Positions 10,035-20,686 of a stretch of DNA of 47,948 bases are shown here, one piece after another. A program made the translations under genes and the position numbers. Each line of letters begins with the position of its first letter. Positions within the stretch are counted from its first letter, which is position 1. The notes under the pieces were generated by a model. The model worked only from the letters and a program-made list of their open reading frames with translations, searched no databases and was not told the origin of the DNA. The DNA comes from Chara braunii. Taxonomy: Eukaryota > Streptophyta > Charophyceae > Charales > Characeae. The stretch spans positions 1,862,289 through 1,910,236 of the forward strand of contig BFEA01000225.1 in NCBI GenBank assembly GCA_003427395.1. Reading direction: 5' to 3'.

Positions 10035-10185
10035 TAGACATCCTGGTTGCTTGCCTCAGGAGGCATGTCAAATAACGGAGCCGGCTGTCCGAAGGAAGCG
10101 GAGACTCGCCGGAGAGGAACTGCACAAGTTCCCCAGCCAGCTATCCGTTGCACACCTGCAGGCTCTGCCTACCTCCGCTGGACGA
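10035..10185 (+). repeat. diverged direct repeat, right copy
   Basis: Partner of the segment at 9735-9895, with the same block order. No coding potential. Confidence 0.55.
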
Positions 10186-10241
10186 GTCATGCAAAAGAAA
10201 GCCTAAAATGGTAAAATAAAACAGGAGGTGATGCTGCCCAG

Positions 10242-10575
10242 TGCCCACCAGTACACCAGAGCGCCCGGCGAGGGGCCTGCTACAAGGGGCTGTTCATACC
10301 AACCCCTCAAGCAGATTCTGGCCAGCTTTCAAAAAAAAAACAAAAAAAAGATTCTCCCATCAAAAGTTGCCTTTCTTTAGTTCTTTGGCTCCTGGCCATT
10401 TTTCTCTGACGCGGCTGCATGCACGCCGCAAGTTTCGAGGATTGGCCTACCAGAGCAAAATGGCTGGTAGAACCAGCCAAAAGAAGGCCTGTGCCGTTTC
10501 ATTTTTTTTGGCGCGCAGTGCGTTTCAAGGCTCCGCAAGGGAAGGGTCAAGACTCAAAAGTACTGGTGGTTTTAA
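10242..10575. mobile_element. MITE, TTAA-ACCACCAGTAC family, copy 5 (enlarged)
   Basis: The left end is a partial TGCC-CACCAGTAC and the right end is GTACTGGTGGT-TTTAA. The interior has GCGGCTGCATGCACGCCGC and a GGCTGGTAGAACCAGCC stem. It is 334 bp, larger than the other copies, so it may be a composite or contain an insertion. Confidence 0.55.
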
Positions 10576-10589
10576 TGAAAAAGATCTGA

Positions 10590-10753
10590 AAGAAAAATTA
10601 AAAACCAGTGCTCTGCTGGTCAAAAAAATTCTGGCACAAATTTGATGCATATGGCTGCCATTGCCAGGGCGGAACCCCTGCAATGGTGCAGTAGTCCGTA
10701 GGCGGGCAGAATCAAGCGTTGGGAAATGAGATCTGGAGGTACTGGTGGTTCAA
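10590..10753. mobile_element. MITE, same family, copy 6 (right end only is clear)
   Basis: The right end GGTACTGGTGGT-TCAA is clear. The left boundary is not. It lies directly beside copy 5. Confidence 0.4.
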
Positions 10754-11276
10754 CCCACCCCCACCCTCTTCGCCATGGTCAAAACAGAAAAGAGCACGAA
10801 AACAGAAGGGGTACATGTTTGCGCGTAGTTAAAATTTGAAAAAAAAGAAGGGCCTGATTGAGGCAGCAGAGGGCAGCAGTTGGTATCCCAGTGGGCCCAG
10901 CCTGTACCCAACGCAAAGGCTATCGGGAGGCCTGCATTACTCCTTGCCCCCCCAGCCGGCGTGCTTGTCCAGAAAAAGAAGTGAAAAAAATGGCTCAGCA
11001 GGCGCCACAGATGGGCAGCAGCAAGTCTACCGGTGGGTTCAGCCAGATCCTGAGGCAAAGGCTGTCAGGAGACCAGCTACTCCCTATAAAGCCCCAGTGG
11101 TTCCCTGTCCTCTTTTTGTCAATTCGGACTTTTGCCCACCCCTAATTAATCTGAGGCGTCGCTGCATGCCAGTTGTCTGGCATCACCAGCCTTTTCCGGC
11201 GGGCAATCTGAACCCTCCCATGACCCCGTGTTAACGGGCGGGCACTTTTTTAGAGGCTGGGGTGACCACTGTTGGT
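10754..11276. other. gene-free stretch, degenerate repeat material
   Basis: Two loosely similar blocks around 10860-10980 and 10990-11100 (GGCAGCAG..., GCAAAGGCT.T...GGAG) suggest an old duplication. No gene is seen. Confidence 0.35.
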
Positions 11277-11440
11277 TGAAAACCACCCGTACCTCCAAGC
11301 CTCTTTTTTCCGATGCGCAATTTAGCCTCTGCCTAATTTTCCAAACTGCGGGTGCTGCCCATAGGCGGACCCTTTCATTGGCCCCTTGGTAACCGGGGAG
11401 GGGAATGAACATGGGTTAGCTGGGTAGGGTACTGATAGCT
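11277..11440. mobile_element. MITE, same family, copy 7 (degenerate)
   Basis: The left end is TGAA-AACCACCCGTACCTCC. The right end GGTACTGATAGCTT is degenerate. The interior holds GCGGGTGCTGCCC. It is assigned by position and the left end only. Confidence 0.4.
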
Positions 11441-11544
11441 TGTCAGACCAGAAAGTGTGGGATTTCCTAATACAACTTACTTCGATTCACATATTTGATC
11501 TTTTCGAGCTCTTTGCTGTCTGTAAATGCAAGCAGATACTAGCA

Positions 11545-11614
11545 CAGCTCATCTTTTCTTTTTGTTTCTGTCATCCTTACACAGGGGCCATGCTACGAGC
11601 CAGCTCATCGTTTC
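11545..11614 (-). pseudogene. U6 snRNA retropseudogene, short internal fragment
   Basis: On the minus strand 11570-11595 reads TAGCATGGCCCCTGTGTAAG then GATGAC, the conserved core of U6. An A-rich tail follows. The flanks CAGCTCATCTTTTC (11545-11558) and CAGCTCATCGTTTC (11601-11614) form an imperfect 14-bp target duplication. It is far too short to function in the spliceosome. Confidence 0.7.
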
Positions 11615-13710
11615 CTTTTTTTCTTTTTATTTCTTTTTGCGCTTGAAAAGTTTAGGAGGTTCCTCAATGACCTGTACTGGACTGTTCTGGAGGCCTTAGG
11701 TGATCATGATGATACAGTGACTATTTTTCCACAAGAACAAAAGATGAACTCGAGATGACGACAGCAAGAGTTGACGAATAGTCGTTGTACAAGAGGTAAA
11801 GGTGAGTGTGACCAAAAAATGTTTTTTTTTTTTTAAATCATTTAAAAGTGACTGGAGCCTGAGATTATTAATCGACTGCACAAGAGTCCGTTTGTTGGCA
11901 ATGCTACCGAGAGAGCTTAGATTTCAAACAGAAAGGAGAGCTAATGACAAATCCCTGGCTAGCAAACAGAACAGTGTTTGTAAATCTCAAAACTTGAAAT
12001 AAAAGAGGTACATTTGAAAGTGGCTGGTTCTGAATATGATCTCCATATACTAGCATAAGACAAGGCAGAGAGGGGATTCTCCATCCATGCCTCCAACTGT
12101 ACAGTATACCCAATAGCACCTTCCTTGATTTTGGGACATTAAAATTTAAAACAAGCAAGAAATTCTTTAAAAAATAAAAAATCATAAAAATGTCAAATTG
12201 GGTAAGCAGTAACATCCTAAATAGGAAATAGTAAATACCGAGCTACTCGAATTCGATCATTTATTTCCCTTTTAGCCTCCTGAAAGCCAAAACAACATGT
12301 CTTTGCCCTCAAAAGATCATCTCATCCTTTATATGACCATGGAGACCCCTAATCTGGGTATTCAGTGGTTGACACTAGTTGTTAGATTTACAATTTTACA
12401 TATTTTGCAGGATGTTTGGTAGTCTTGTCCATTCCCAGGGAGGAGCAGTCGAATGTTCTACTGGGAAAGGGTGATCACTGATCAGTAAGGTAGGTCCACA
12501 CCAAATGCCGCCACTTCCAGACCTGCAAGGGCACAGAGGGCAGGCCAGCTGGCGGTGCCCTAATGTAGCCGTTCGATGTGAAAGGAAGCAACACGATGTG
12601 GACATAGGGCGTCGCCACACCACTCCCGAGTTCTAGAGAATTGTCAGAAGTTCTTCCGAACGTGAAATTGCGCTCAAGAGTGCGTTTCGCCACATTGCAC
12701 TCTCGAACGGGCCACTCTTCCAAGTCTGAAAATGACAGCTGCAACATCCGGACACGTTCGGTGTGAAGCAGTCTGACGAGGTCTGTTTGTCCCTTTGAGC
12801 TCCACTCCCGAATCTGGGATGAAACTCGGAGGTACGGAGGAGCTCTCTTGAAAATGCAGCTTTGCAGGCTGTGATTTCGTGAGTGCTCTCGGAAGCCACT
12901 TTCTGGCTGCAACAGAATTCGGGAGCTGGTGTTGCGACACTGCACTCCCAAAATGGCCACTTTCGGGCGTCGTGTTCTGAGGCCCATAGAGTGGACAAAC
13001 AGACCCTCTGCCTAAAGACCAGACCTGGAAATTAAGTTACTAACCAATCAGGCACTGGGAGGCAACGGCGGATTACTTCCCATTGTAGTTTTTTTCTGTG
13101 CGCCGGTGGCAGAAGGGCGACACAGGGGTTCCATGATAAATCAAGCTCCCCTTGTTGGAGAGGACTCTCTTTATTTTTCTTTTTTTTTAATCTGACCCAG
13201 CTTTCAACCACCTTTTCTTGTTAGAGGTGTGAACGATGCACAATCTCGTAACCCTTTTTTTTTTTCAAGGCATATTGCCAAAATTAGAGTGGCTTATCCC
13301 CTGGCCAGAACCAGTGGACAGATCAAAGGGAAGGGAGCAGATGGGCATTAATGACTGCGGAAGACCTTGGCTAGATTACCGACCACCCTCACCTTCAGCA
13401 ATTGGCACTGCGCTAACTTTTGTTCCTGGTTTTCATTTCTCGGCAGCCTCATCCACTTGCTTTATCCCGCAAATAGAGAAGAGCTCATACACAAGTAAAT
13501 GTGAATATGATCCTTCATAATCCTGTACTTGATATAGATCACCATCAGGATCAAAACTTTGAGAATGCCAAATAGGGGACAACCTAATCGTTAACCAGAA
13601 TCTGAGGGCGTGTGTAATGTTATCTGCAACGCCAGAGGGATTCCGTCATCTAAACCCCTCAACCTGCTTTCGCTCTCTTTAACATTTTGCGTAATCCCCA
13701 GAAGCCTTGT
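11615..13710. other. gene-free stretch with low-level repeats
   Basis: There is no recognised gene. Within about 12600-12990, related blocks appear twice (CACATTGCACTCTCGAACGG and CGACACTGCACTCCCAAAAT, each followed by GGCCACT), about 250 bp apart. This suggests a degenerate repeat. The overlapping 170-codon and 121-codon minus-strand frames here show no recognised domain. Confidence 0.35.
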
Positions 13711-13962
13711 GTTTCCATCATACTTGCAAGCGGACGCCGTCCGGGCGGTTCCGCACGTGCGGCAGACCGCCGGACCGGACGCGCGTGGCGCACGAATGTG
13801 CGCCCGATGACCAGTTACACCCCACCCCCCAAAAAATAAAATAAAATGGCCCTGTCCGGTCCGGTCCGGGTCCGTCTGGTCCGGGGGGAGGGTGCCGCAC
13901 GCAGCAAAGCGGACCAGACCGGACACTCGTCCGGTCCGTCTGCTTGCAAGTATGGTTTCCAT
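13711..13962. mobile_element. hAT-like MITE with 8-bp target duplication
   Basis: The termini CATACTTGCAAGC (from 13719) and GCTTGCAAGTATG (to 13954) are perfect 13-bp inverted repeats that continue imperfectly for about 25 bp (CGGACGCCGTCC / GGTCCGTC). The 236-bp body is GC-rich, full of GGTCCGG/CCGGACC palindromes and non-coding. The flanks GTTTCCAT at 13711-13718 and 13955-13962 are identical 8-mers outside the repeats. Eight-bp duplications together with CA...TG ends are typical of the hAT superfamily. No transposase is encoded, so it depends on one in trans. Confidence 0.88.
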
Positions 13963-14805
13963 GTGTTATTTATTGTATCGCATAGGTCCCCCACACTGAA
14001 TACCCCTTTGACTGTGCAGGGAACCAAAGGGGATCCATTTTGGAGGGAGAAAGGCCACCCTTGTCTCCGGTCGTCGCTTTCCTATCTAGTGTTTTCTGTC
14101 CAGACGTCATGCCGCTCAGAGGAGGGCTAATTTCTTCGGTCCATTCCTTTTCTGTAACTGTATAATATTTGCCCCTGAGTGGTCCTGATTTAGGTCTTCT
14201 GTGGTCTTAACTCGGGGGCAGATAATGCCATGCGACCCTTCACAGTTCAAATAGATCAGTCATCCTCATGGTCTCCTCATAATCCCCCTTACTCTTGAAG
14301 TCTAAGAGCTCTTTTGTATGGAAAAAACTTCGAAAGGAGTTTGAATTCGGGCCTTTACCCTAGCCAAAAATATCCCTCCTGGGGCCTTTCCTGAAATGCC
14401 CAGAAATTCAGATGGGTTTCTCAGGACTTGTTTGTGACTTGTATGACCGGATGGGTCTGGACTCTGGATGTACAATTTGGGACAAAGTTCTGGAACAAAG
14501 TTCGACGAACCCAGTAATCAAAGTACTTTGCCTGGCGATTGTTGTCATTTTGCCTTTCCTTTTTTATGTGCTTTTATTCATCCAATGTTGCTTGACATCA
14601 TGTATTAGCTGAAGTAGGGCTGCACACCCGGCAACTGTCGACACCGACCACTGACCGTTTTTGCAGCCTACCAGTAGGGCCGACTGTTTGGCGGTCTGCC
14701 GACCAGTCTGTAGAGGGCCATCCGCTGATTGCTTTTCAAATCTGAGTCCGGGGCAGTACTGTGTTTGCTGAGTACAGCCAAATCCGCTGAGAAACTTTTG
14801 GAGAG
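13963..14805. other. gene-free stretch up to the assembly gap
   Basis: Only short unassigned frames are present. It ends in GGAGAG at the gap edge. Confidence 0.4.
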
Positions 14806-15690
14806 NNNNNNNNNNNNNNNNNNNNNNNNNNNNNNNNNNNNNNNNNNNNNNNNNNNNNNNNNNNNNNNNNNNNNNNNNNNNNNNNNNNNNNNNNNNNNNN
14901 NNNNNNNNNNNNNNNNNNNNNNNNNNNNNNNNNNNNNNNNNNNNNNNNNNNNNNNNNNNNNNNNNNNNNNNNNNNNNNNNNNNNNNNNNNNNNNNNNNNN
15001 NNNNNNNNNNNNNNNNNNNNNNNNNNNNNNNNNNNNNNNNNNNNNNNNNNNNNNNNNNNNNNNNNNNNNNNNNNNNNNNNNNNNNNNNNNNNNNNNNNNN
15101 NNNNNNNNNNNNNNNNNNNNNNNNNNNNNNNNNNNNNNNNNNNNNNNNNNNNNNNNNNNNNNNNNNNNNNNNNNNNNNNNNNNNNNNNNNNNNNNNNNNN
15201 NNNNNNNNNNNNNNNNNNNNNNNNNNNNNNNNNNNNNNNNNNNNNNNNNNNNNNNNNNNNNNNNNNNNNNNNNNNNNNNNNNNNNNNNNNNNNNNNNNNN
15301 NNNNNNNNNNNNNNNNNNNNNNNNNNNNNNNNNNNNNNNNNNNNNNNNNNNNNNNNNNNNNNNNNNNNNNNNNNNNNNNNNNNNNNNNNNNNNNNNNNNN
15401 NNNNNNNNNNNNNNNNNNNNNNNNNNNNNNNNNNNNNNNNNNNNNNNNNNNNNNNNNNNNNNNNNNNNNNNNNNNNNNNNNNNNNNNNNNNNNNNNNNNN
15501 NNNNNNNNNNNNNNNNNNNNNNNNNNNNNNNNNNNNNNNNNNNNNNNNNNNNNNNNNNNNNNNNNNNNNNNNNNNNNNNNNNNNNNNNNNNNNNNNNNNN
15601 NNNNNNNNNNNNNNNNNNNNNNNNNNNNNNNNNNNNNNNNNNNNNNNNNNNNNNNNNNNNNNNNNNNNNNNNNNNNNNNNNNNNNNNNNN
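14806..15690. other. assembly gap (885 N)
   Basis: Unknown bases. Long open frames across this gap are artefacts. The right edge is a (TC)n repeat and the left edge reads GAGAG, so a simple-sequence repeat probably caused the gap. Confidence 0.98.

Positions 15691-15737
<47 letters not shown>
15691..15737. repeat. (TC)n microsatellite
   Basis: At least 23 TC units, starting at the gap edge and probably extending into it. Confidence 0.95.
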
Positions 15738-15739
<2 letters not shown>

Positions 15740-16244
15740 CGCATGCAAGCTCTACTCCACCAGAATGTGACCCTACCTCGATCACGTAGGATATACTCAT
15801 CGTATAGCTAAAGAAACTGGCCGAGAGGAGATGGTCTTATGAAGTGCCAAGCAAGAGGCAAAATCTCCCAACGATGGATGGCTGTGCCCACCAGTGAACT
15901 TTCCTGCTGGCCTACCCTCGTCTACTCACTAGTCTCCAGCACAGAGCTCACGAACAGGTTTGTTTCTCTGTGCCTGTGCCAGGCAACGATCAAAACAGCG
16001 TAGGGACACCCTTGGTTGGTTGTGGAGGCCTAGTCGACTGGCTGCCGTCCAGAAAAGTCCAGAACGGCAGAAAACATTGACGCAAAAATAAAATGAGTGT
16101 GGGCAACTGACAGGGAAAAATAAATGTAAGGAAATTGGAAAGCTAAATCCGCGTGGCCGTAGTCGTGAGTGAACACCAGTAGAGAGGCCCTAAGAAAAGG
16201 AACCGGGCTGGACCAGCCTGATGTGGACTGGCTGCCAGGTGGGC
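15738..16244. other. gene-free stretch
   Basis: No recognised gene. GGTCTTATGAAGTG at about 15833 also occurs at 23508 in the SINE region, but no longer match is visible. Confidence 0.35.
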
Positions 16245-16355
16245 CTACCGTCTTCACCTGACTAAAACGCCAGGTCATTATCGCTGCATCTGGTCTGGAA
16301 GTTGCCCCAAATGCAGCTATAATGACCGGGTGTTCTATTCGGCTGAAGACGGTAG
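16245..16355. mobile_element. 111-nt hairpin element, copy A
   Basis: The two 49-nt arms are inverted complements at 41 of 49 positions by eye. They start CTACCGTCTTCA and end GACGGTAG, around a 13-nt loop. The inner stem GCTGCAT...ATGCAGC pairs perfectly. A second copy of exactly the same length lies at 22527-22637. It has no coding function. The family could be a palindromic MITE or a source of small RNA. Confidence 0.8.
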
Positions 16356-17689
16356 TGGGCACCAGAATGCAACAGTTTATTTCTTCTAGAACTAAGGGAA
16401 ACTCAGGGCTGGCAGTGAAGGATGAGGGAGGGAGTTTCTTATCATAGGGCACGAAGAAGAGTAGAAAGCGGGAATCGCCAAAGCTCTATGCTGCAGTGGG
16501 GTCGGGCGAGGTTTGTGATTCGTTTCTCAAGGGCGTCCAGCAGAGTATTGCCAAGAGTGTCAGAAAGAGGAGGGTTGAGGGAGCACAAAACTCGTGCACG
16601 TATTGGCAGCAGTTCTCGGTTAGGCGTCGGTTTTGGAGATGGAAGCTGGATGAACGGGTGAACTATGGTGTAGTTTTGGAATTTCATCTGTGAAATAGAG
16701 AGCATGGGTTGCTTCCTCTAATTGGAAAGGAGCTGCACTCCCTCAGAAATAAAGCAAACATTTTTTCCTTTGTTGAGCTTGCTTTCACTGTTCCCTTTGA
16801 TCAGTAATTGGCAATGATGATGACAGACATCCTGCAACAAGGCTGCTTTTAATGTGCTCATCATTTTTTCAACAGCATCTGCCCCCAGTTTAGAAGGATT
16901 AGTAATTTAGTAGGGATTACGCATGATATTATTACATACATATAGGGCCTTGCTCCAGTACACAACGCTCTACATGCATTTGGAATTTTGGACGCTTTCA
17001 GGACCTGCTGTATTGAAATTTAAATGTTGTACTCATCCGAATGCACCTGGTCTTGAAAGCATGTTGTGTAGTGGAGCGAGTCCTGTAGTGATCCATATTG
17101 ATTTGGATGACAGTGTGTGTTTGCCTATTGTCACACATCCACCCATGGCAGAAGCAGATTGTTTTGCATGACAAAAAAAGGTTCCTGAAACAAAAACAAA
17201 AAAAAGGGAGATCCATGAGGTTGATCATTGAGCAGTCCACAAGATCCCTTACTACTGCAGCAATCTACTCGAGGCTCAAGTTTTTTTTTTTTTTTTCATG
17301 TGGGTGCAAAGTATTACAAACTTACGAAGTTACTATGAACCATTGGCCACCATTAATCATCAACTGCACCTGTAGAAAAAATGGTCAGGAGCGCATCTCT
17401 CCCCCCCCCCCCCCCCCCCCCAAATTGTACCGTCCCTTGTGATTGGTAGAATCTTATTGACATTTTTTGCGGCTGCTTTGCTTGTTTGTCCATTTGCTGT
17501 TCATCTGTTCATCATCGTCTGTGTCCAGTCATGTTCTTTCCTTCATTCATTTGTTTCATTAATTCATTTGCTCATCTGTTCATCTGTCTGACGGATCATG
17601 TGTTGCCTTTGTTTGTTTGCTTGTTCATTCATCTGTTTGTTTGTTGCCCACCACTCCATCACTATTTGATTTTGTTGTGTTTTGCTTTT
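16356..17689. other. gene-free stretch
   Basis: No gene recognised. It includes poly(T) at 17281-17297 and a 21-base C run at 17401-17421. Homopolymers of this length are prone to sequencing error. Confidence 0.4.
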
Positions 17690-17720
17690 TCTTTCTTTCT
17701 TTCTTTCTTTCTTTCTTTTC
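17690..17720 (+). repeat. (TTTC)n-type microsatellite
   Basis: Tandem CTTT units at the start of a long T-rich low-complexity tract that continues to 18181. Confidence 0.85.
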
Positions 17721-17795
17721 TTTTCCTTTTTCTATTTTTTTAATTGTTTTTTTTTTGCTTTCTTTGATCGCTTTTGATTTGATTGTTTTGCTTTG

Positions 17796-17918
17796 TCTTA
17801 TTTTGTCTTGTTTTGTCTTGTCTCGTCTTGTCTTGTCTTGTCTTGTCTTGTCTTGTCTTGTCTTGTCTTGTCTTGTCTTGTCTTGTTTTGTTTTGTTTTG
17901 TTTTGTTTTGTTTTGTTT
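17796..17918 (+). repeat. (TCTTG)n passing into (TTTTG)n
   Basis: Pentamer repeats: about 17 TCTTG units followed by about 7 TTTTG units. One substitution per unit separates the two blocks, so they are one array with a diverged half. Several open frames run through it (CLVLS-type repeats); these are artefacts of the repeat. Confidence 0.92.
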
Positions 17919-18100
17919 GTTTTGTTTTATGGTTTGGTTTGGTTTGCTTTATTTTGTGTTGTGTTGAGATGTGCTGTATGCTGTGCTGTATGCTGTCCTG
18001 TCGTTTCTTGTCGTGTGGTGTTTTGTTTTGTGTTGTGTCGTATTGGGTTGTGCCATGTCATGTTCTGACCTGCTGTGTCATCTATTGTTTTGTTTGTTTC

Positions 18101-18103
<3 letters not shown>

Positions 18104-18181
<78 letters not shown>
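18104..18181 (+). repeat. (TG)n microsatellite, 39 units
   Basis: A pure TG tract of about 77 bases. It ends 10 bases before a strong splice-acceptor-like sequence (see 18192). Confidence 0.95.
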
Positions 18182-18183
<2 letters not shown>

Positions 18184-18191
18184 ATCCACAG

Positions 18192-18239
18192 GTACGACGA
18201 GCTTACGAAAAAGAACTATATCTCCTTGAGAAATTTCAG
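18192..18239 (+). CDS. candidate 48-nt internal exon of an unidentified gene
   Basis: The sequence TCCATCCACAG precedes position 18192 and CAG-GTGAGT spans the end at 18239-18245. These are close to ideal acceptor and donor sites. The 48 nt (16 codons) are open in two frames. One gives VRRAYEKELYLLEKFQ, which looks like a charged helical segment. The other, out of phase by one base, gives YDELTKKNYISLRNF. The length is a multiple of three, so it could be skipped without a frameshift. No neighbouring exons were identified. The pyrimidine-rich and (TG)n DNA upstream supplies a very long polypyrimidine-like tract. Neither the gene nor the correct frame is known. Confidence 0.5.
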
Positions 18240-19409
18240 GTGAGTTCTAATACCACTTATCTTAGACGTTGTTCGTACTCATTTGAAACAGTTGCTGTCC
18301 ATAGATAATTTTGAAGTTTGAACTCACTCATTATTGTCCGGAAGCCTAGGGCCTCGAGGGTATCTTGCTTTGCAACATGGCAGCATACATTCGTTGTTTT
18401 TTCACTTGGCAGATGGTGGAATGAGGTGGTGAATCATTGAGTTGCGAGGTCTAGGTATTTTCTGTATGTGGGATCTGAGCATAAATACAGTCGATTTGCT
18501 GGGTGGACTCGGTGGAGGCAGTTTCCCCTGGATGCATTTCTCTCTTTTCCTTGCCCTGAGAACCATGCTGCTCCCAATCGAAATGCGAAGTCGTCGGTTC
18601 TCCCAGGCTCATTGGGGAGCAGTGTATGTGTGGGTATTTGCATCTATCATGACTTGCTGGTAGAAAAAGAGTCCGAGTCGAGCTCTCTAGAATGGCAGGG
18701 AGTGTCATGAGCAAAACGATGAATACAAACCAAGGCAACTTATGTGCCTCTATGACCCAATGTTCGGATGGATTGGAAACGAAGTGGTGCGCAGATGATT
18801 TGGTAGAAAACACTGGAAATTATATTTTCCATGTGACTGGAAATTATATTTCCATGTGAAAGAGTGAGCCCACTCAAAGCCCAATTATCCAAAACCCTAT
18901 TCAGCCAGCAGGCCTTCTGGAAAGGATCCCAAGTTGGCCCAGTCTGGACAGATCCCAGGCAAACTGCATAGAAATCCAGAAACTCAGAAAAGGCAAAGGG
19001 AGTTATCTTTCAGCATGGTTATTTAAAGTTTAAACCTATTTTGTACACCCCCGAAAAGCCCCAAACTTTGTCAAATCGAGGAGGTTAGTTGTTATATGAG
19101 GAGAGGTTCAGAGAGCTGCCAGCTCTCTCTTAAGTTTGGTGCAACCATGCGATGGCTGGTTTTCGACCAGGTTCTGAAATCCAGACTTCCAGCTCTCTCC
19201 GTTTGTTTACGTTTTCGTTTTTGTCCGTCTGTCTTCGTATTGAGGTTCCTTTCGTGAAAGGTAATGCTGTGCCATAGCTGTCGCCGACTGAAACCTGCCA
19301 TCAGCCGACTCCTGCTGTCTGATAAGCTTTTCGGAATTTTCGCTATGGATACGAGGTGTGCAAAATTGGGAGCAGCAAGGTTCCTGGTTCGAGGCTGTGC
19401 GGGAACCTT
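18240..19409. other. gene-free or intronic stretch
   Basis: No recognised coding sequence. GGAAATTATATTT.CCATGTG is repeated in tandem at about 18808-18858. If the 18192 exon is real, this is at least partly intron. Confidence 0.35.
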
Positions 19410-19423
19410 CATGTTTTCTCATT

Positions 19424-19458
<35 letters not shown>

Positions 19459-19501
19459 GGACCATTTCTCGATTTATGCGTGTCATCCTTGCGCAGGGGC
19501 C

Positions 19502-19533
<32 letters not shown>

Positions 19534-19567
19534 ACGGATGTCCCAAAGGACATGTTTTCTCATTTCT
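19410..19567 (-). pseudogene. U6 snRNA retropseudogene with poly(A) tail and 17-bp target duplication
   Basis: Read on the minus strand from about 19551, the sequence starts GTCCTTTGGGACATCCG. It continues through AATTGGAACGATACAGAGAA, TAGCATGGCCCCTGCGCAAG and ACGCATAAATCGAGAAATGG, which is essentially full-length U6. It then runs into about 30 A. The direct repeats CATGTTTTCTCATTTCT at 19410-19426 and 19551-19567 are identical. A poly(A) tail and a long target duplication are hallmarks of reverse transcription by a LINE. A functional U6 gene would have a TATA box about 30 bp upstream and end in a short T run; neither is present. Confidence 0.93.
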
Positions 19568-19609
19568 CCTCATTCTGTTCTTTCCTTTTATGTTGAAGAT
19601 CAGAGGGTC

Positions 19610-20185
19610 AGGAGGTATACAGCCCTATGTGAGATACAGCCCTCTGTGAGAAACATACTTCATGGAGAAAGAGCCCCCCACGAGAAAAAGCCCTCTTTGC
19701 ACAACAGACTTTGGGAGGAACAATGCTCCATCTTGAGGAGCATTATTACTCTCTTATCGGGGCCGTGCTGACACCGAGACTTTTGCAGATGAATTTTTAG
19801 TTGGAAAAGCTAGTGTGCACACAACCCTAGTCCTTTTCTGAGAAACGGCCCTGCTGGAGGAATGACCCGCTCTCGTGGGCCTTGATTTTCTTTCCTGGCC
19901 ATGCTCATGCCAGGACTGTTGAGATTGAGGGCGTACTGACACTAGGACTTTGTTACTTATTAATGGACGTAATTGCAGTCAGAATGTCCGGCCATAAATG
20001 CGGTCGGATACATTTGAGATACAGCTAATGTGAGTACGGCCTGAGTTGCGTATGTTGAAAACACTGGTAGCCCTTTGTGAGAAACGGCCCTCCGGGGCAG
20101 GCGGCCCTCCCTCTCTTGGGCATTTTGCTATTATCTTCTGTCCATGCCCACACCAGGGAATTGCACATGAATCTATCACCCATCA
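19610..20185 (+). repeat. degenerate tandem repeat, about 3 units of 130-220 bp
   Basis: The blocks GAGAAACGGCCCT, GGCC.TGCTCA.ACCAGGACT and TTGCA.ATGAAT recur in the same order around 19670-19800, 19835-19965 and 20065-20180. It is non-coding. Unit boundaries are approximate. Confidence 0.5.
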
Positions 20186-20389
20186 TGTCTAGATTCGCTC
20201 CAAAAAGTCACCCCAAGAGCCCTCAATTCTAAGCCCTGAACCTGAGCTCACATGTAACTGTTAATAAGTCGGTCATGAGATCAAACCGTGCTTAAATCAG
20301 ATGGATGCAATAAGGTTAGGGGCTCACTCCTTACAGCAAAAAAAGCAAAAAAAATATTAGATTCTTAGGCCAACTAGCCTTCATTTTTT

Positions 20390-20686
20390 TCATTTCGCAT
20401 CAAATTCCCCCTCGGTCCTTCGTGTCACGATTTCTCTTCTGAGGCATTGCTGGTTGGCCCCTAACACTATTGCGTTGATGATTTCGTCCACATTTGAACT
20501 CTTGATCGGCTCATCGACGACTTCATGGTTGTACCATTCGGCACAATGGGCAGGTGTTGTATTGAGACAGGCACATGCTGTATTGGGGAAAAGAGGGTCT
20601 CCTATCCATGCAGGACTGTCCAGAGGTGGCCCCCTACAGTGCTCCTTGAGCCTGCTCCCCTTTGCAGCACCATTTGCTTGCTGCAT
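20390..20686 (-). other. 98-codon open frame of unknown nature
   Basis: It is open and protein-like in its last part (WYNHEVVDEPIKSSNVDEII, then LGANQQCLRREI). I do not recognise a family. It could be a fragment of an element gag or tether domain. There is no adjacent gene and no promoter evidence. Confidence 0.25.

Noticed and set aside
14564-15811. Four open frames of more than 350 codons
   Set aside because: They consist almost wholly of undetermined bases in the assembly gap plus a dinucleotide repeat.
17486-18308. Long Cys/Leu/Val/Ser-rich open frames
   Set aside because: They are translations of (TCTTG)n, (TTTTG)n and (TG)n. Only the 48-nt segment at 18192 is retained as a candidate exon.
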